Shown: positions 33,315 through 43,578 of the stretch, in pieces | How the letters are laid out: every line of letters starts with the position of its first letter | Position numbering within the stretch: position 1 is the first letter of the stretch | Assembly: GCF_029168945.1 (NCBI RefSeq) | Contig: NC_083603.1 | Coordinates: forward strand, 39,928,396-39,992,395 | DNA: 64,000 bases | Direction of reading: 5' to 3' | Source: Cannabis sativa | Lineage: Eukaryota > Streptophyta > Magnoliopsida > Rosales > Cannabaceae | Translations under genes and position numbers: made by a program | Notes under the pieces: generated by a model | What the model was told of the DNA's origin: nothing | The model's input: only the letters and a program-made list of their open reading frames with translations | The model's database searches: none

Positions 33315-35078
33315 ATGGTGGAGACAAGAGCTACACGTCATCCTCGCCCTCTACAAGACGCTCAAGATCCCAATGAGGAAGATGTGGCCTCAAGGGCAGC
33401 AGAGGAGTCCGAGGAAGAAGAAGAAGAAATAGTTCCCGACGAGAACTACGAGGAACACCTCGACGAGTATGCCTATGACGGAGGAAGCTACTCGGAGTTG
33501 GTGCTCCTTAGACAAAAGGCTATCGATCATGAAACCGAGATCGAAGCTCAGAAAGTGCAAAATCAAAAAATGCAGGAAGTGATGCTAGCCATGCAGAAAG
33601 CCATGGAGGCAGCTGGTATTCACGTGCATCCCAAGGCGATGGCAGCTGGGCTCAACGAGGAGCCAGCGACGTCTTCGCCTAACTCCCAGCAGCAAAGACC
33701 TAGGGAACCTAGCCCTATAAGGCACCCTGCTGAGGAAAACCAAACAAAAAACCCTACTTCTACCCCTGGGCGAAAGAAAAAGGTGCAGGATCCGCGAAGG
33801 GTCCGCTCAGATTTCCCTAAAGGGAAAGGTCCACAGAGGGGCAAGCTTCAAAGAGGGAGTCTTGGCCCTCAGGATCGAGGGGACCGGAAAAGCGTTTCCG
33901 TGCACCAGGAACCAGGGGGTAGAGGAAGAAGAGGACAGAGATGTCCTCCCATTGATCTGAGAAATCAAATCAATGGGAATCAAGGTGACCTCCGGGATCG
34001 CCTTGACCAAAAAAGATACAGGCTCGTGGTCTCCTCGGGTACTGTAAACGAAGGGATTATGGCGGAACTTGCCGTACTTCGAAAAGATATTGCTCGAGTC
34101 TCCCGGAGGCAAAAGAGAGACGACTCCGACTCAGACAGTGAGGATCGGGAGCCTTGTGCCAAACATATCCTGGAGGCGGAGCTCCCTAAAAACTTCAAGA
34201 TGCCCGAAATGGCGGCATATACTGGGAACTCCGACCCCAGCGATCACTTGTCACGGTTCAACCGTGTCATGACAGTCATGCGGGTCAGCAATGACGCCAA
34301 ATGCTTGTGCTTTCCCCTCACTCTGAGCGGATCAGCAGAGGAATGGTTCAAGAAACTGGAACCAGGATCGGTGGGTTGCTGGAACAAACTCCAAACCAAC
34401 TTCTGGAGACAATTTGTCGCTGCCAGGAAGGTCAACTTGGAGGTTAGTGCCTTGACCAACATCAAGCAACTGCCCACCGAGACCTTGAAGAATTACATCA
34501 AGAGGTTCCGAGAGGAAGCCTCGAAGACCAAGAAGGTCGACGACGGACAACAGCTTGCGCTTCTCCAAGCAGGAATCCGCACTGGGACTCCCTTCTGGAA
34601 CGAGTTGCAGCAAGAAGGCGCTGCTAGCCTTCAGGACTTCCAGAAGCGAGTCCAAAAATATATTAACCTCGAAGAAGCCCAGATCGTGGCTTACGGAGGT
34701 TACTATCCCACCGGGATAGCGGGATACATGCCAGGAGTGTCGCCCTCGGGTACTGTCCCGACCGCAACTCCACCGGTAAGTGGCATACAGTTCTCCGCTA
34801 CTCCCGGATACAGCCAGGGTCAAGCTTTGGCACCGGCGTCTTCCCATTACGGCAACCCGTCCGGGGTGAATGGGCGAGCTCCTTCACAGGCTGCCCCTAC
34901 TGCTAGCTTAACAGGCCCTACCCAGGGGTCGAGGAGTAAAAGGTCCTCCAAGGGCAGCACCCGAACGGGAGAGAAGCGCCAAAAGAAGGGGTACACACCC
35001 CAATATACTCAGTACACGGAGCTCACGGACTCCCAGGAACGTGTATATTTTGCCACTAGGCAAAATACACACTACTGA
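33315..35078 (+). CDS. Gag of element 2, cut by an in-frame TGA
   Basis: ATG in an AACAATGG context as in element 1; 587 residues to TGA at 35076-35078. It contains the charged N-terminus and the capsid-type domain but stops before the zinc knuckle, which lies just downstream in the same frame. Element 1 has an Arg codon (CGG) at this place, so two changes are needed to give TGA. A cleanly truncated gag without its RNA-binding knuckle would be defective. TGA readthrough is possible in principle, but the site is inside gag rather than at the gag-pol border, so a disabling mutation is more likely. Confidence 0.9.
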   Translation: MVETRATRHPRPLQDAQDPNEEDVASRAAEESEEEEEEIVPDENYEEHLDEYAYDGGSYSELVLLRQKAIDHETEIEAQKVQNQKMQEVMLAMQKAMEAAGIHVHPKAMAAGLNEEPATSSPNSQQQRPREPSPIRHPAEENQTKNPTSTPGRKKKVQDPRRVRSDFPKGKGPQRGKLQRGSLGPQDRGDRKSVSVHQEPGGRGRRGQRCPPIDLRNQINGNQGDLRDRLDQKRYRLVVSSGTVNEGIMAELAVLRKDIARVSRRQKRDDSDSDSEDREPCAKHILEAELPKNFKMPEMAAYTGNSDPSDHLSRFNRVMTVMRVSNDAKCLCFPLTLSGSAEEWFKKLEPGSVGCWNKLQTNFWRQFVAARKVNLEVSALTNIKQLPTETLKNYIKRFREEASKTKKVDDGQQLALLQAGIRTGTPFWNELQQEGAASLQDFQKRVQKYINLEEAQIVAYGGYYPTGIAGYMPGVSPSGTVPTATPPVSGIQFSATPGYSQGQALAPASSHYGNPSGVNGRAPSQAAPTASLTGPTQGSRSKRSSKGSTRTGEKRQKKGYTPQYTQYTELTDSQERVYFATRQNTHY

Positions 35079-38000
35079 AGGCCCCAGCCGTTGTACAAAG
35101 ATAGCTCCCGGAGAGATCCGAGTAAAAGATGCGAGTACCACAACGACATTGGTCATAGCACCAATGAGTGTAAAAATCTCAAAGACGAGATTGAAAATTT
35201 GATCCGTTTGGGCCACCTCTATGAGTGGATCAAAAATAGGTTGCCCCACCTTAATCTGGGGCAGGTGGCCGGGGGTATGCCTCCGGGAACGCCAGGGGGT
35301 ACAGCAGGAGTATTGCCTCCAGCTGCTCCCGCAGGTGACACCCAGCATATCCCCGGGCTACCGCCCCGGCCTAATGGACGGGTAGCCATGATCTCCGGAG
35401 GTCCCCATATCGGAGGAAACACTCGCAGGGAGCGAAAAAGATATGCCGAGGCCGTAAGACACAGTGAGGTGTGGGAGGTTACTCAACTCCCGGCTCAAAG
35501 GCCTCGGCTAATGGACCAGCCCATAATGTTCACGGAAGAAGACGCCAAGACGGTGCGTTTTCCTCACCACGACCCGCTGGTCATAGAGACCCCCATCGCA
35601 AATAAGGTGGTGGCTAGGGTCCTGATCGACAATGGGAGTTCCGTGAACTTGCTCTTCAAAGAAGCCTTCACTGCGATAGGTTTGACCGACCGGGACCTCT
35701 CACCTAGTGGATCACAGCTCACAGGGTTTAACGGGACGACGCTAATCCCGATGGGAAAAGTCAGGCTCCCAGTTACCCTGTGCCCGGATACCCCCCAAAG
35801 CACATTCAAGTATTGCACCTTCGTGGTGGTAGACTGTCCAACAGCCTACAACGCAATCCTAGGCCGACCGGCCCTCGTCGACTTTGGTGCGATTACTTCG
35901 ATCCGACATCTATGCCTAAAATTCCCTACCCAGGAAGCCGGAGTCGGAACGGTGAGGGGAAATCAGGGAGAGGCCAGGCAATGTTACAATGTTGCCACCC
36001 ACTTACCTGTACTCATGGTCCGGGAGTCCCCTGAGATAGAGAAGGCTGAAGAGGATGAGTTGGATCCTCGCATAGGGTCCGAAAGGGTCGTGGAACCAAT
36101 GGAGGACGTCGAAGAAATACCAGTGTGCGACGACGACTCCACCAAAGTACTCCGGATAGGGAAGAGCCTAGATCCGGAGGAAAAAGATAAAATAATAAAA
36201 ACACTGAAGGCCGCCATTGACATCTTTGCGTGGCGCCAAGAAGACATGACCGGCATCAGCCCTCATGTCATCACCCATGTACTCAATGTCAACCCGGACA
36301 TGCCCCCTGTACAGCAAAAGAGACGCCCGCTCGACTCGGTGAAAGCCGAGGCCTTAGAGAAAGAGGTGGATAAACTTTTGTCCAATGGCATGATCCGCGA
36401 CGTGTATTATCCGGAATGGCTGGCCAATCCGGTCCTGGTGCCCAAGCCGAACGGGACTTGGCGGGTTTGTATAGATTTCACAGATCTAAACAAAGCCTGC
36501 CCAAAGTACTGCTTTCCGCTGCCCAGGATCAACCAGATGGTAGACGCCACGTCCGGATTTAAGCTGCTGTCTTTCATGGATGCCTATGCTGGGTACAACC
36601 AAATAAAAATGCATACGGCAGACCAGGAGTGCACTAGCTTCAGGACCGATAAGGGGGTATACTGTTACCTAGTCATGCCTTTCGGACTAAAAAACGCCGG
36701 AGCAACCTATCAAAGAATGGTTAACCGGATGTTTAAAAGCCTCCTGGGACGAAACATGGAGGTATATGTAGACGACATGCTCGTCAAATCCAAAGCATGC
36801 AACAGCCATGCAAGCGACTTAGATGAATGTTTCGAAGTCGTTCGGAGATACGGCATGAAGCTCAATCCGAAAAAATGCACCTTCGGGGTCAAGTCGGGAA
36901 AATTCCTGGGCTTCATAGTCAGCCAAAGGGGGATCGAAGCGAACCCGGAGAAAATCCAAGCTCTCCTGGACATGCCATCCCCCAAGAAACATAAGGACGT
37001 GCAGAGCTTGACCGGAAAGGTAGCCGCACTGAGCCGCTTTATCTCACGATCCACGGACAAGTGCATACCCTTCTTCAACATACTGAAGAAATGCCAAAAG
37101 TTCGAATGGTCAGATGAATGCGAGGAGGCATTCAAAAGGTTAAAAGACCACATGGCCAAACCTCCTATCCTATCAAAACCGGTCCTTGGAGAAGACTTGT
37201 TCCTTTACTTGGCCGTCTCCGAGCATGCGGTCAGCGCTACACTGGTCCGGGAGGAAGAAAAAATTCAGCACCCCGTGTACTATGTTAGTAAGCGCATGGT
37301 AGGGGCCGAGACAAGGTACCCGGTTATTGAAAATTTAGTATTCTGTCTCATGATGGCATCAAGGAAGTTGAGATCATACTTCCAAGCCCATCCGATCAGA
37401 ATCTTGACCAATCATCCGCTCCGGCAGGTTCTCCAGAAGCCCGAAGCATCCGGAAGACTCCTCAAGTGGGCAATGGAGCTGAGTCAGTTCGACTTACATT
37501 ACGTGCCCCGAATTTCCATAAAAGGCCAAGCCTTGGCAGACTTCATCACCGAATGCAATGAAGCCGAGGCAACAGCCAAAACACCGGAACCACCAATCCC
37601 CACTTGGAGAGTATTTGTGGACGGAGCTTCTAATGAGAACGGCTCAGGAGCCGGAGTGGCTATGATATCACCTACTGGATTGCGGCTCCAGGCGGCACTC
37701 CGATTCAACTTCACAGCTTCGAATAATGAAGCCGAATATGAGGCCCTGATAGCAGGGCTAAAATTGGCTAAAGCTGTAGGAGCCAAGAGAGTGGAAGTCT
37801 ACACTGATTCTCAGCTGGTCGTAAACCAAGTTTCCGGAGAATATCAAACTCGCGGCGAACGGATGGTCGCGTACGTAGCCATAGTCCGAGAACTGCTCCA
37901 CGAGTTCACGGACTACAAAGTAGAAAGAATCCCCCGAGAGAAGAATGCTCATGCGGACTGTCTGGCTAAGTTAGCCTCGGACAGCGAAATCGAAGAGCTG

Positions 38001-39317
38001 GGGGTAGTACCAGTGGAACGCTTGGCAGAGCCAAGCATCAAGATAAAAGAGACCACACAAACAGTTGGGCAAGAACCCAGCTGGATGGTCCCCATCATAA
38101 AGTACATAACCACAGGTGAGTTGCCCCAAGAGAGGGCACTGTCTCGAAAGATTCAGTATCAAGCTCATCGTTATGTAATGATGGACCACATTCTCTACCG
38201 GAGAGGACTCAGCATGCCTTATTTAAGGTGTGTATCGGACCCTGAAGCTAGACAAATCATGCTGGAGGTCCATGAAGGGTTCTGTGGAGATCATACGGGA
38301 GGACCCAGCCTCTCAAAGAAAATATTGAGGCAAGGGTACTTCTGGCCAACAATGAAAAAAGATTGTATAGACTATGTCCAAAAGTGTGACTCGTGCCAAA
38401 GGTACGCGAACATACCGAGAGCCCCTCCAAATGAGATCACTTTGATGACCAGCCCCTGGCCCTTCGCGGTCTGGGGAATAGATCTCATCGGGTCTCTACC
38501 TACGGGAAAAGGAGGGGTAAAGTATGCAATAGTAGCAGTGGACTACTTCACCAAGTGGACAGAGGCTGAGCCTATGAAGACAATAACTGCTAAGAAGGCA
38601 TTGGACTTTGTTATCAAAAACATAGTGTGTCGATACGGCTTGCCTCACAAAATAGTCTCAGACAATGGAAAGAAATTTGATTGCGAGGAATTTACTGACT
38701 TCTGCAACCGACACGGAGTGGTAAAAAGCTTCTCCGCGGTAGCCCGGCCTCAAACAAACGGCCAGGCGGAAGCAGTCAATAAAATCCTAAAAGTCACCTT
38801 GAAAAAGAAGCTACTGGCCTGTAAAAATAACTGGCCTGAAGAATTGCCAAGGGTATTTTGGGCCTACCGGACGACCCCCAGAACCACAACCGGTCACTCG
38901 CCGTTCTCAATGGCGTACGGTTGTGAAGCAATGGTCCCGGTGGAAACATTATTCCCATCCCACAGGAGGACAACTTATGATCCAGCCACCAATCAGGCAC
39001 TGCTCCAAGAGGCTTTGGATCAAGTCGAAGAACTCCGGGACGAGTCTCAAATACGGATGGCTGCTTATCAAAAGAAGGTGACCAAGTATTTTAACTCCAA
39101 GGTTAAAAACAGAAAATTCGCTATTGGGGATATGGTCCTAAGAAGGGTTTTTCCAGCCACCCAAGAACCCGGAGTGGGGGTACTTGGACCAAATTGGGAA
39201 GGACCATATGAAATCGAGGACGAAATCGGTTCTGGCACTTACAAACTAAAAAGAATGGACGGAACCACCGTCCCAAGAGCCTGGAATGCCGATCACCTCA
39301 GAAAATATTACCAGTAG
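35079..39317 (+). CDS. Gag C-terminus and Pol of element 2, same frame after the TGA
   Basis: Open frame directly after the gag stop; the first Met (35091) is incidental. In order: zinc knuckle (C-x2-H-x4-H-x4-C), protease DNGSS, RT with YVDD at 36765-36776, RNase H, second RNase H (FVDGAS, Asp at 37620), integrase zinc finger, catalytic Asp at 38481, Asp at 38661 and Glu at 38769. The last two are 36 codons apart, i.e. D35E. The C-terminus has a GPY/F-like motif (WEGPYEI) and no chromodomain. Integrase is complete here, unlike element 1. Two usually conserved RT residues differ from element 1: Asp to Tyr at 36507-36509 (CPKDCF) and Asp to Asn at 36531-36533 (PRIDQ); the catalytic Asp residues are kept. 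Confidence 0.92.
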   Translation, partial: RPQPLYKDSSRRDPSKRCEYHNDIGHSTNECKNLKDEIENLIRLGHLYEWIKNRLPHLNLGQVAGGMPPGTPGGTAGVLPPAAPAGDTQHIPGLPPRPNGRVAMISGGPHIGGNTRRERKRYAEAVRHSEVWEVTQLPAQRPRLMDQPIMFTEEDAKTVRFPHHDPLVIETPIANKVVARVLIDNGSSVNLLFKEAFTAIGLTDRDLSPSGSQLTGFNGTTLIPMGKVRLPVTLCPDTPQSTFKYCTFVVVDCPTAYNAILGRPALVDFGAITSIRHLCLKFPTQEAGVGTVRGNQGEARQCYNVATHLPVLMVRESPEIEKAEEDELDPRIGSERVVEPMEDVEEIPVCDDDSTKVLRIGKSLDPEEKDKIIKTLKAAIDIFAWRQEDMTGISPHVITHVLNVNPDMPPVQQKRRPLDSVKAEALEKEVDKLLSNGMIRDVYYPEWLANPVLVPKPNGTWRVCIDFTDLNKACPKYCFPLPRINQMVDATSGFKLLSFMDAYAGYNQIKMHTADQECTSFRTDKGVYCYLVMPFGLKNAGATYQRMVNRMFKSLLGRNMEVYVDDMLVKSKACNSHASDLDECFEVVRRYGMKLNPKKCTFGVKSGKFLGFIVSQRGIEANPEKIQALLDMPSPKKHKDVQSLTGKVAALSRFISRSTDKCIPFFNILKKCQKFEWSDECEEAFKRLKDHMAKPPILSKPVLGEDLFLYLAVSEHAVSATLVREEEKIQHPVYYVSKRMVGAETRYPVIENLVFCLMMASRKLRSYFQAHPIRILTNHPLRQVLQKPEASGRLLKWAMELSQFDLHYVPRISIKGQALADFITECNEAEATAKTPEPPIPTWRVFVDGASNENGSGAGVAMISPTGLRLQAALRFNFTASNNEAEYEALIAGLKLAKAVGAKRVEVYTDSQLVVNQVSGEYQTRGERMVAYVAIVRELLHEFTDYKVERIPREKNAHADCLAKLASDSEIEELGVVPVERLAEPSIKIKETTQTVGQEPSWMVPIIKYITTGELPQERALSRKIQYQAHRYVMMDHILYRRGLSMPYLRCVSDPEARQIMLEVHEGFCGDHTGGPSLSKKILRQGYFWPTMKKDCIDYVQKCDSCQRYANIPRAPPNEITLMTSPWPFAVWGIDLIGSLPTGKGGVKYAIVAVDYFTKWTEAEPMKTITAKKALDFVIKNIVCRYGLPHKIVSDNGKKFDCEEFTDFCNRHGVVKSFSAVARPQTNGQAEAVNKILKVTLKKKLLACKNNWPEELPRVFWAYRTTPRTTTGHSPFSMAYGCEAMVPVETLFPSHRRTTYDPATNQALLQEALDQVEELRDESQIRMAAYQKKVTKYFNSKVKNRKFAIGDMVLRRVFPATQEPGVGVLGPNWEGPYEIEDEIGSGTYKLKRMDGTTVPRAWNADHLRKYYQ

Positions 39318-39789
39318 CGAATTTAACTTAGATTTTGTTCAAAGGGTTTGTACCGTCCAAATGTATACCTCCTCTATATTAAATAAAACTGATTTCCTTA
39401 AAAACAAAGTTTCTATGCCACTCAGGGGGGTACTAGGGTATACCGCACGGACAAACAAAAACAAACTAAGTAAAATATCGTGACCCAAAGGGCAGGTCAA
39501 AAAGTATGCACAAAAATAAAAAGCATAAGTATAAAAACCCTGAGCCAAAGGACAGGTTAGAATATATAAGTGTGACGAATAAAGATCGCATAAAAAATAT
39601 CCTGGCCCAAAGGGCAGGTCATATACATATAAATGGCCCGGGGACAGGCCTTAAGATATAATTGTCTCCCCTTCAAATAAAAGCTGCCGCCTATATGTAA
39701 ATTGTTCTAAGGTAGCAGCAAATATTTACAAACAAAAAAAAAAGAGTTATAAAAGAAACGGGTAGAATCTGGGTCAATAATACGGCAGC
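39318..39789. other. Non-coding region between pol and antisense gene, element 2
   Basis: It corresponds to 11088-11867 of element 1. Only one full 36-bp unit is present (39463-39498), plus relatives of its hairpin near 39535 and 39600. No gene. The two converging transcription units end here on opposite strands. Confidence 0.65.
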
Positions 39790-42700
39790 TCAGTCAGCCC
39801 GCGGAGGAAGACGAGGTCCAATCCGTGCCTCAAGCGCAGCATCAAGCTTCTTCTTCTTTTCCCGAAATCTGGCAATCATCTCCTCGGGTTTGGGATAAAA
39901 AGTAAGCTTGATACTTTGATCATTGGTGGCCCAAGCCATATAGACACCATCATCAAAGCGCTTCGGGCACCGAGCGCAGGAAACAGGAGAAAGGAGCTCG
40001 GCCCTCTTGGCCTTCCTGGTAGATTGTTCTTTGAAGTCCCTAAGCTCCTTCAACTCCGCAGCTAGAGCGGCCTTGGATTCAATGTCCGATTGGTGAGTCT
40101 CTTCTAAAGATCTCACCTTGGCGACCATTTCATCCAAAGCCTCCCTGGCCTCCCAGAGGTCTCGCCTGGCCTTCTCAGCAGCCTCGGTTTGAGCCCTTAG
40201 TTCTTCCTGGTGATGGGCCTCCATCCTGTCTCTCCGCTGAGCCTCATCCCGGATCATGGCCTCCGCCTGAGCCTCCCTCCGTTTGGCCTCCTCTTCCTTG
40301 GCCTTGGCCGCTGCCTCCTGGCGCTCAGCAGCCTCCTGGTAGATCTGCCTCTCCGCTGTGAGGTCTTGGAGGACCTTCCTGACGTCATTCATGTCCCCAA
40401 AGTCGGACAGAGTGAAGCCATGGTTTATGATGTTCCTGGAGAGGCGGCCAGCCTCAGCAGCAAGCTGAGCCATAACAAAGTATAAGGAAAAATTTCTCAA
40501 AGGAGGAAAACAAAATACGAACAACAAAAGGAAACGCAAAAATTGCAAAGTACTTACCACCGTGAGAGAATGGCTGAGGTCCTGGACCTGGAAGATGGAG
40601 TTCAGGGAAGCACAAGTGGCAAACCGCTTGGGCGCGCAGCGTGTAAGCTGAGAAGCGAACTCGCCGGTCATCTCCGCGGCAAAGGGAGCCAAGGTAGGCC
40701 CTAGGAGGGGACGGAACCAGTCCGTTAAGGGGTCCAGATTAAGGTTCCACGGATCCTGGTATTCCGGGTGGTGGATGCTCGCCTCAACCTCAGCTCGCAG
40801 AATCCTCCTAAGGGCCTCCACTTCGGCATACCCCCGGGAGTACTCATCCATAGCATAGTTGTGTTTGGCTATGCGAAGCTCCTGCCTCACCTCGTCCCCT
40901 GGAATCGGGGTAAGCTCGATGTGGGGAGGAGCAGGATTTTCCTCCATCGGGGAGACCCCGCCGTCTAGACCATGGGCAGGAGTGTCGGCTCTCCGAGGCC
41001 TCTTCGGCTCATCCTGAGCAACCATCTTGCCCTTACGCTTGCGAATCAGAGCCACTTCAGGCTCCTCCTTGTCCTCCTCTGCTACCTCCGGAAGGGCTTG
41101 AGGCTCTCCTGCACCCTCAACGGCTTCCTCCGAGAAGTCCCACCCTTTCCCTTGGCCTTCTCCCGGAAGCACCTCCTCGTCATCCACTAAGTCAATAGTG
41201 TCGGGGGGAGCGCTGGAAGAAACCTTCAAGGAAGGGGCTTGGGGAGAAGAGGTGAAGGCCGGAGGAGCCACGAGAGTATGAACCCCGGCAAGCTGTTCCA
41301 GGATGGCGTCCATGGAGATATCTGTTTCAAAAAATAAGCAAGTGTTAGAAGTCCGCAAGGAACCGCTTATACAAGATACAGCAAATAAGCTACTCCTACC
41401 CGAACTTCCTAATTCGGCCCTAGCAAAGTCCTGTACTTTAATGCTGGCGGCGTCATCTCCGAGATAACTGTCCGAGGGCCGAAACCAGCTGGACGTTATG
41501 TAAGCTGATGGACCTAAGGGAATAGGTTCCGGAGGGCCGGAGCCCATCCGGGACCGACCTAGGTAATCTCCTAAGTTCGTAAAGTAAAACTCCTTCAAAT
41601 GATCCCCCCACCGGGTCAACGGCATCTTAAATCTAAGAAGACGCTCGTCGAACCCTACGGGCCTATGACTGGTGTATTCATCAACGGAAGGAACATAGCG
41701 AATTATCAAGGGAGACTTACCGCCGGCACCGGAGGTGCTAGCACCGGGAGCACCCGAGTTTGGTTCGGGGGCCGAAGGCTGTGGCCGGGAAGTTTGCTTC
41801 TCGGAAGATTCTTCAATACGAAGGGGCCGCCTGGCAGAACGATCCCCAATCTCTTCTTGAAGTATCTTGTCAAAAAATTTAGCTTCGGACTTCCCAGCAA
41901 TGGCTTGGCTCCTTCGCTCCACCGGACTCCCCACGCGAAGTCCTCTCCCCGAGGCAGCCTGGGCCTTAGAGTACGCTTTCTCTTGGGCTTTCCGGTAGAG
42001 ATAATCTTGATACTTCTTCTCTGCCGTGGCAATGAGCTCATCCCGGAAGGCCTTCTCCGCAACCGGCGCCCTCACATTGGGGCAAATGACCCGTGAGAGG
42101 TTGGAGTCATCCACGGATTGATGAGAAAGGATAAGTTTGGCCTTTCTGCAATTCTCCGTGGTAACCAGGCCCCCGACATCTAGATCGGCGTGGTCGTAGG
42201 AGGCGAAGGCTTGGGCCCTTCGAAGGAAAGCCTGAGTGGGAAGCGTCCGCTGGTAAGGTGGGATCCGCACCCACTCCGTGAGAAGTTCCGGGTGGTCCAC
42301 GGCCCTGAACCCGGAAGAAAAGAAAAAGCGGTGGCGGTACTCCTTAACGTGAGTCTGCCTATTATACGGAACCACCCCCTCGTTAGCAGGGTGGATCCGG
42401 AACCCATAAAAACCATCCTTAAGTTTGTCCCCTTTCTTGGGGACGGATACAAGTTCATAAAAATATAAAATCTCCGCCGGGCTGGGAGACCCCCAGCCAC
42501 GGGCGGTGTAAAAAATAAATAAGCCTGAGAGCAGGCGGTAAGCTTGAGGAATAAGTTGGTATGGCGCAAGGCCGACAAATACAAGAAAATTAACAAAGTA
42601 ATCTTGGAGCGGGAGCATGGCACCGGTCATCAGATGGGTTTGACTCCAAGCCCCGAAGCCGTCATAGTTATGATTAGGCGTCTCCGAGTCACGAGGAGGC

Positions 42701-42918
42701 CGATGAAAGGTCCCTGAGGTGGAGGGTTTGATCCCAGCCACATTAATAATGTTCTCCAGCTGGTGAGGACAAGTCAGGGTTGATCGAAGCTCGGCCGCTT
42801 CCCAACCGGTTGCGCGGGATTTATACCCCTCCTGGGCAACGGGTCCCAGAGAAACCTCCTCCAGCGTGGCCATACTTTTCCCTTTCTTCTTCGAAGATTT
42901 TGAGCCAGAAGCAGACAT
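39790..42918 (-). CDS. Antisense spliced gene of element 2 (Transposase_28-like, coiled coil)
   Basis: Likely start ATG at 42918 (MSASGSKSS); an uninterrupted frame exists from 43107, but its first 63 codons fall in the leader intron. Predicted exons 42918-41400, 41321-40558 and 40464-39790 give 985 residues. Both introns (78 and 93 bp) are multiples of three without stops, so unspliced the frame stays open, which hides the introns. N-terminus: Lys-rich; about residues 60-330 resemble the plant 'putative gypsy type transposon' family; then an acidic, Pro-rich linker with nuclear-signal-like KRKGK and KRPRR; about 790-905 a heptad-rich coiled coil with many Glu, Ala, Arg; last part with CARCPKRF. 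Role unknown; a nuclear or particle-associated accessory factor is an inference. It carries no frameshift, unlike element 1. Confidence 0.85.
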   Translation of the reverse strand: MSASGSKSSKKKGKSMATLEEVSLGPVAQEGYKSRATGWEAAELRSTLTCPHQLENIINVAGIKPSTSGTFHRPPRDSETPNHNYDGFGAWSQTHLMTGAMLPLQDYFVNFLVFVGLAPYQLIPQAYRLLSGLFIFYTARGWGSPSPAEILYFYELVSVPKKGDKLKDGFYGFRIHPANEGVVPYNRQTHVKEYRHRFFFSSGFRAVDHPELLTEWVRIPPYQRTLPTQAFLRRAQAFASYDHADLDVGGLVTTENCRKAKLILSHQSVDDSNLSRVICPNVRAPVAEKAFRDELIATAEKKYQDYLYRKAQEKAYSKAQAASGRGLRVGSPVERRSQAIAGKSEAKFFDKILQEEIGDRSARRPLRIEESSEKQTSRPQPSAPEPNSGAPGASTSGAGGKSPLIIRYVPSVDEYTSHRPVGFDERLLRFKMPLTRWGDHLKEFYFTNLGDYLGRSRMGSGPPEPIPLGPSAYITSSWFRPSDSYLGDDAASIKVQDFARAELGSSGRSSLFAVSCISGSLRTSNTCLFFETDISMDAILEQLAGVHTLVAPPAFTSSPQAPSLKVSSSAPPDTIDLVDDEEVLPGEGQGKGWDFSEEAVEGAGEPQALPEVAEEDKEEPEVALIRKRKGKMVAQDEPKRPRRADTPAHGLDGGVSPMEENPAPPHIELTPIPGDEVRQELRIAKHNYAMDEYSRGYAEVEALRRILRAEVEASIHHPEYQDPWNLNLDPLTDWFRPLLGPTLAPFAAEMTGEFASQLTRCAPKRFATCASLNSIFQVQDLSHSLTVVSTLQFLRFLLLFVFCFPPLRNFSLYFVMAQLAAEAGRLSRNIINHGFTLSDFGDMNDVRKVLQDLTAERQIYQEAAERQEAAAKAKEEEAKRREAQAEAMIRDEAQRRDRMEAHHQEELRAQTEAAEKARRDLWEAREALDEMVAKVRSLEETHQSDIESKAALAAELKELRDFKEQSTRKAKRAELLSPVSCARCPKRFDDGVYMAWATNDQSIKLTFYPKPEEMIARFREKKKKLDAALEARIGPRLPPRAD
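40465..40557 (-). other. Predicted intron 2 of the antisense gene, element 2 (93 bp)
   Basis: Donor GTAAGTAC at 40557 and acceptor GGCTCAG at 40465, both as in element 1. Two bases shorter than there, so divisible by three. Confidence 0.85.
41322..41399 (-). other. Predicted intron 1 of the antisense gene, element 2 (78 bp)
   Basis: Donor GTAGGAGT at 41399, acceptor TTGAAACAG at 41322, phase 1. The translation of this stretch has no similarity to its element 1 counterpart, while the flanking exons agree closely. Confidence 0.85.
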
Positions 42919-42926
42919 TTTGTGTT

Positions 42927-43373
42927 CTGAGAAAAACAAAAAGGGAAAAAGAAAAGCCCAGCAGTTAGGTCCCATACCAAACCCTAAATCAAGAAAAAGG
43001 GAGTGGGGGTCCCCTAACCGCTGGAAAGAGGCCCCCTCCGGACACGTGTCACATGGGAAACTCTGGAGAGACTCCCTGAACAAGTGTCGGGTGCAGTGAA
43101 ATCGCAAAAAGTGGTTTTGAAAAAAGAAAAAAAGAGAAAAGCCATCTTATGCCCTAAGCAACTGTTAAACGAAGAACACATGGCCCTCTTCAAACAAACC
43201 TGTATAACTACAACAGGGGCATGATAATGGCGATTCTACAACTAACGCAGTAAACATAAAGCAGAACTCGAAGAACTTAAACACTCACACACCCAGAAGC
43301 CTCTAAGTACGAACCCAGAAAACGAACGAAGTAAATATAAGCATGTTATTATCTAAGGATGCAAGAAACTTAC
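42927..43373 (-). other. Predicted 5'-leader intron of the antisense gene, element 2 (447 bp)
   Basis: Donor GTAAGTTT at 43373; acceptor TTTTTCTCAG at 42927 after a long pyrimidine tract, eight bases before the ATG. The element 1 intron is 34 bp shorter but keeps both sites. Confidence 0.75.
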
Positions 43374-43570
43374 AGTAGATCGTTGAACTGGGGGTACTGA
43401 ATGTGGTTGAGTGAAAGTTGAGGAGAGCTGGCGAAGTCAAACACTGGAAAACTGAATGAAGTGCCGAAGTGTTAAGACAGTTCGTGCTACTTTGAGGAAT
43501 TTTCTCTCTGGGAAATTCGAGCAGAAATGGCAAGGAATGGAAAGTAACCGAAATGAAGGAAAGGTGGTGG

Positions 43571-43578
43571 CTTTTATA
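43571..43578 (-). promoter_or_regulatory. Antisense TATA box, element 2
   Basis: GCCTATAAAAGCC on the minus strand, same context as in element 1. It lies about 200 bp upstream of the leader-intron donor. Confidence 0.7.

Noticed and set aside
43036..43107. Start of the antisense protein at 43107
   Set aside because: These codons fall in the predicted leader intron, have no counterpart in element 1, and the conserved start MSASGSKSS is at 42918.
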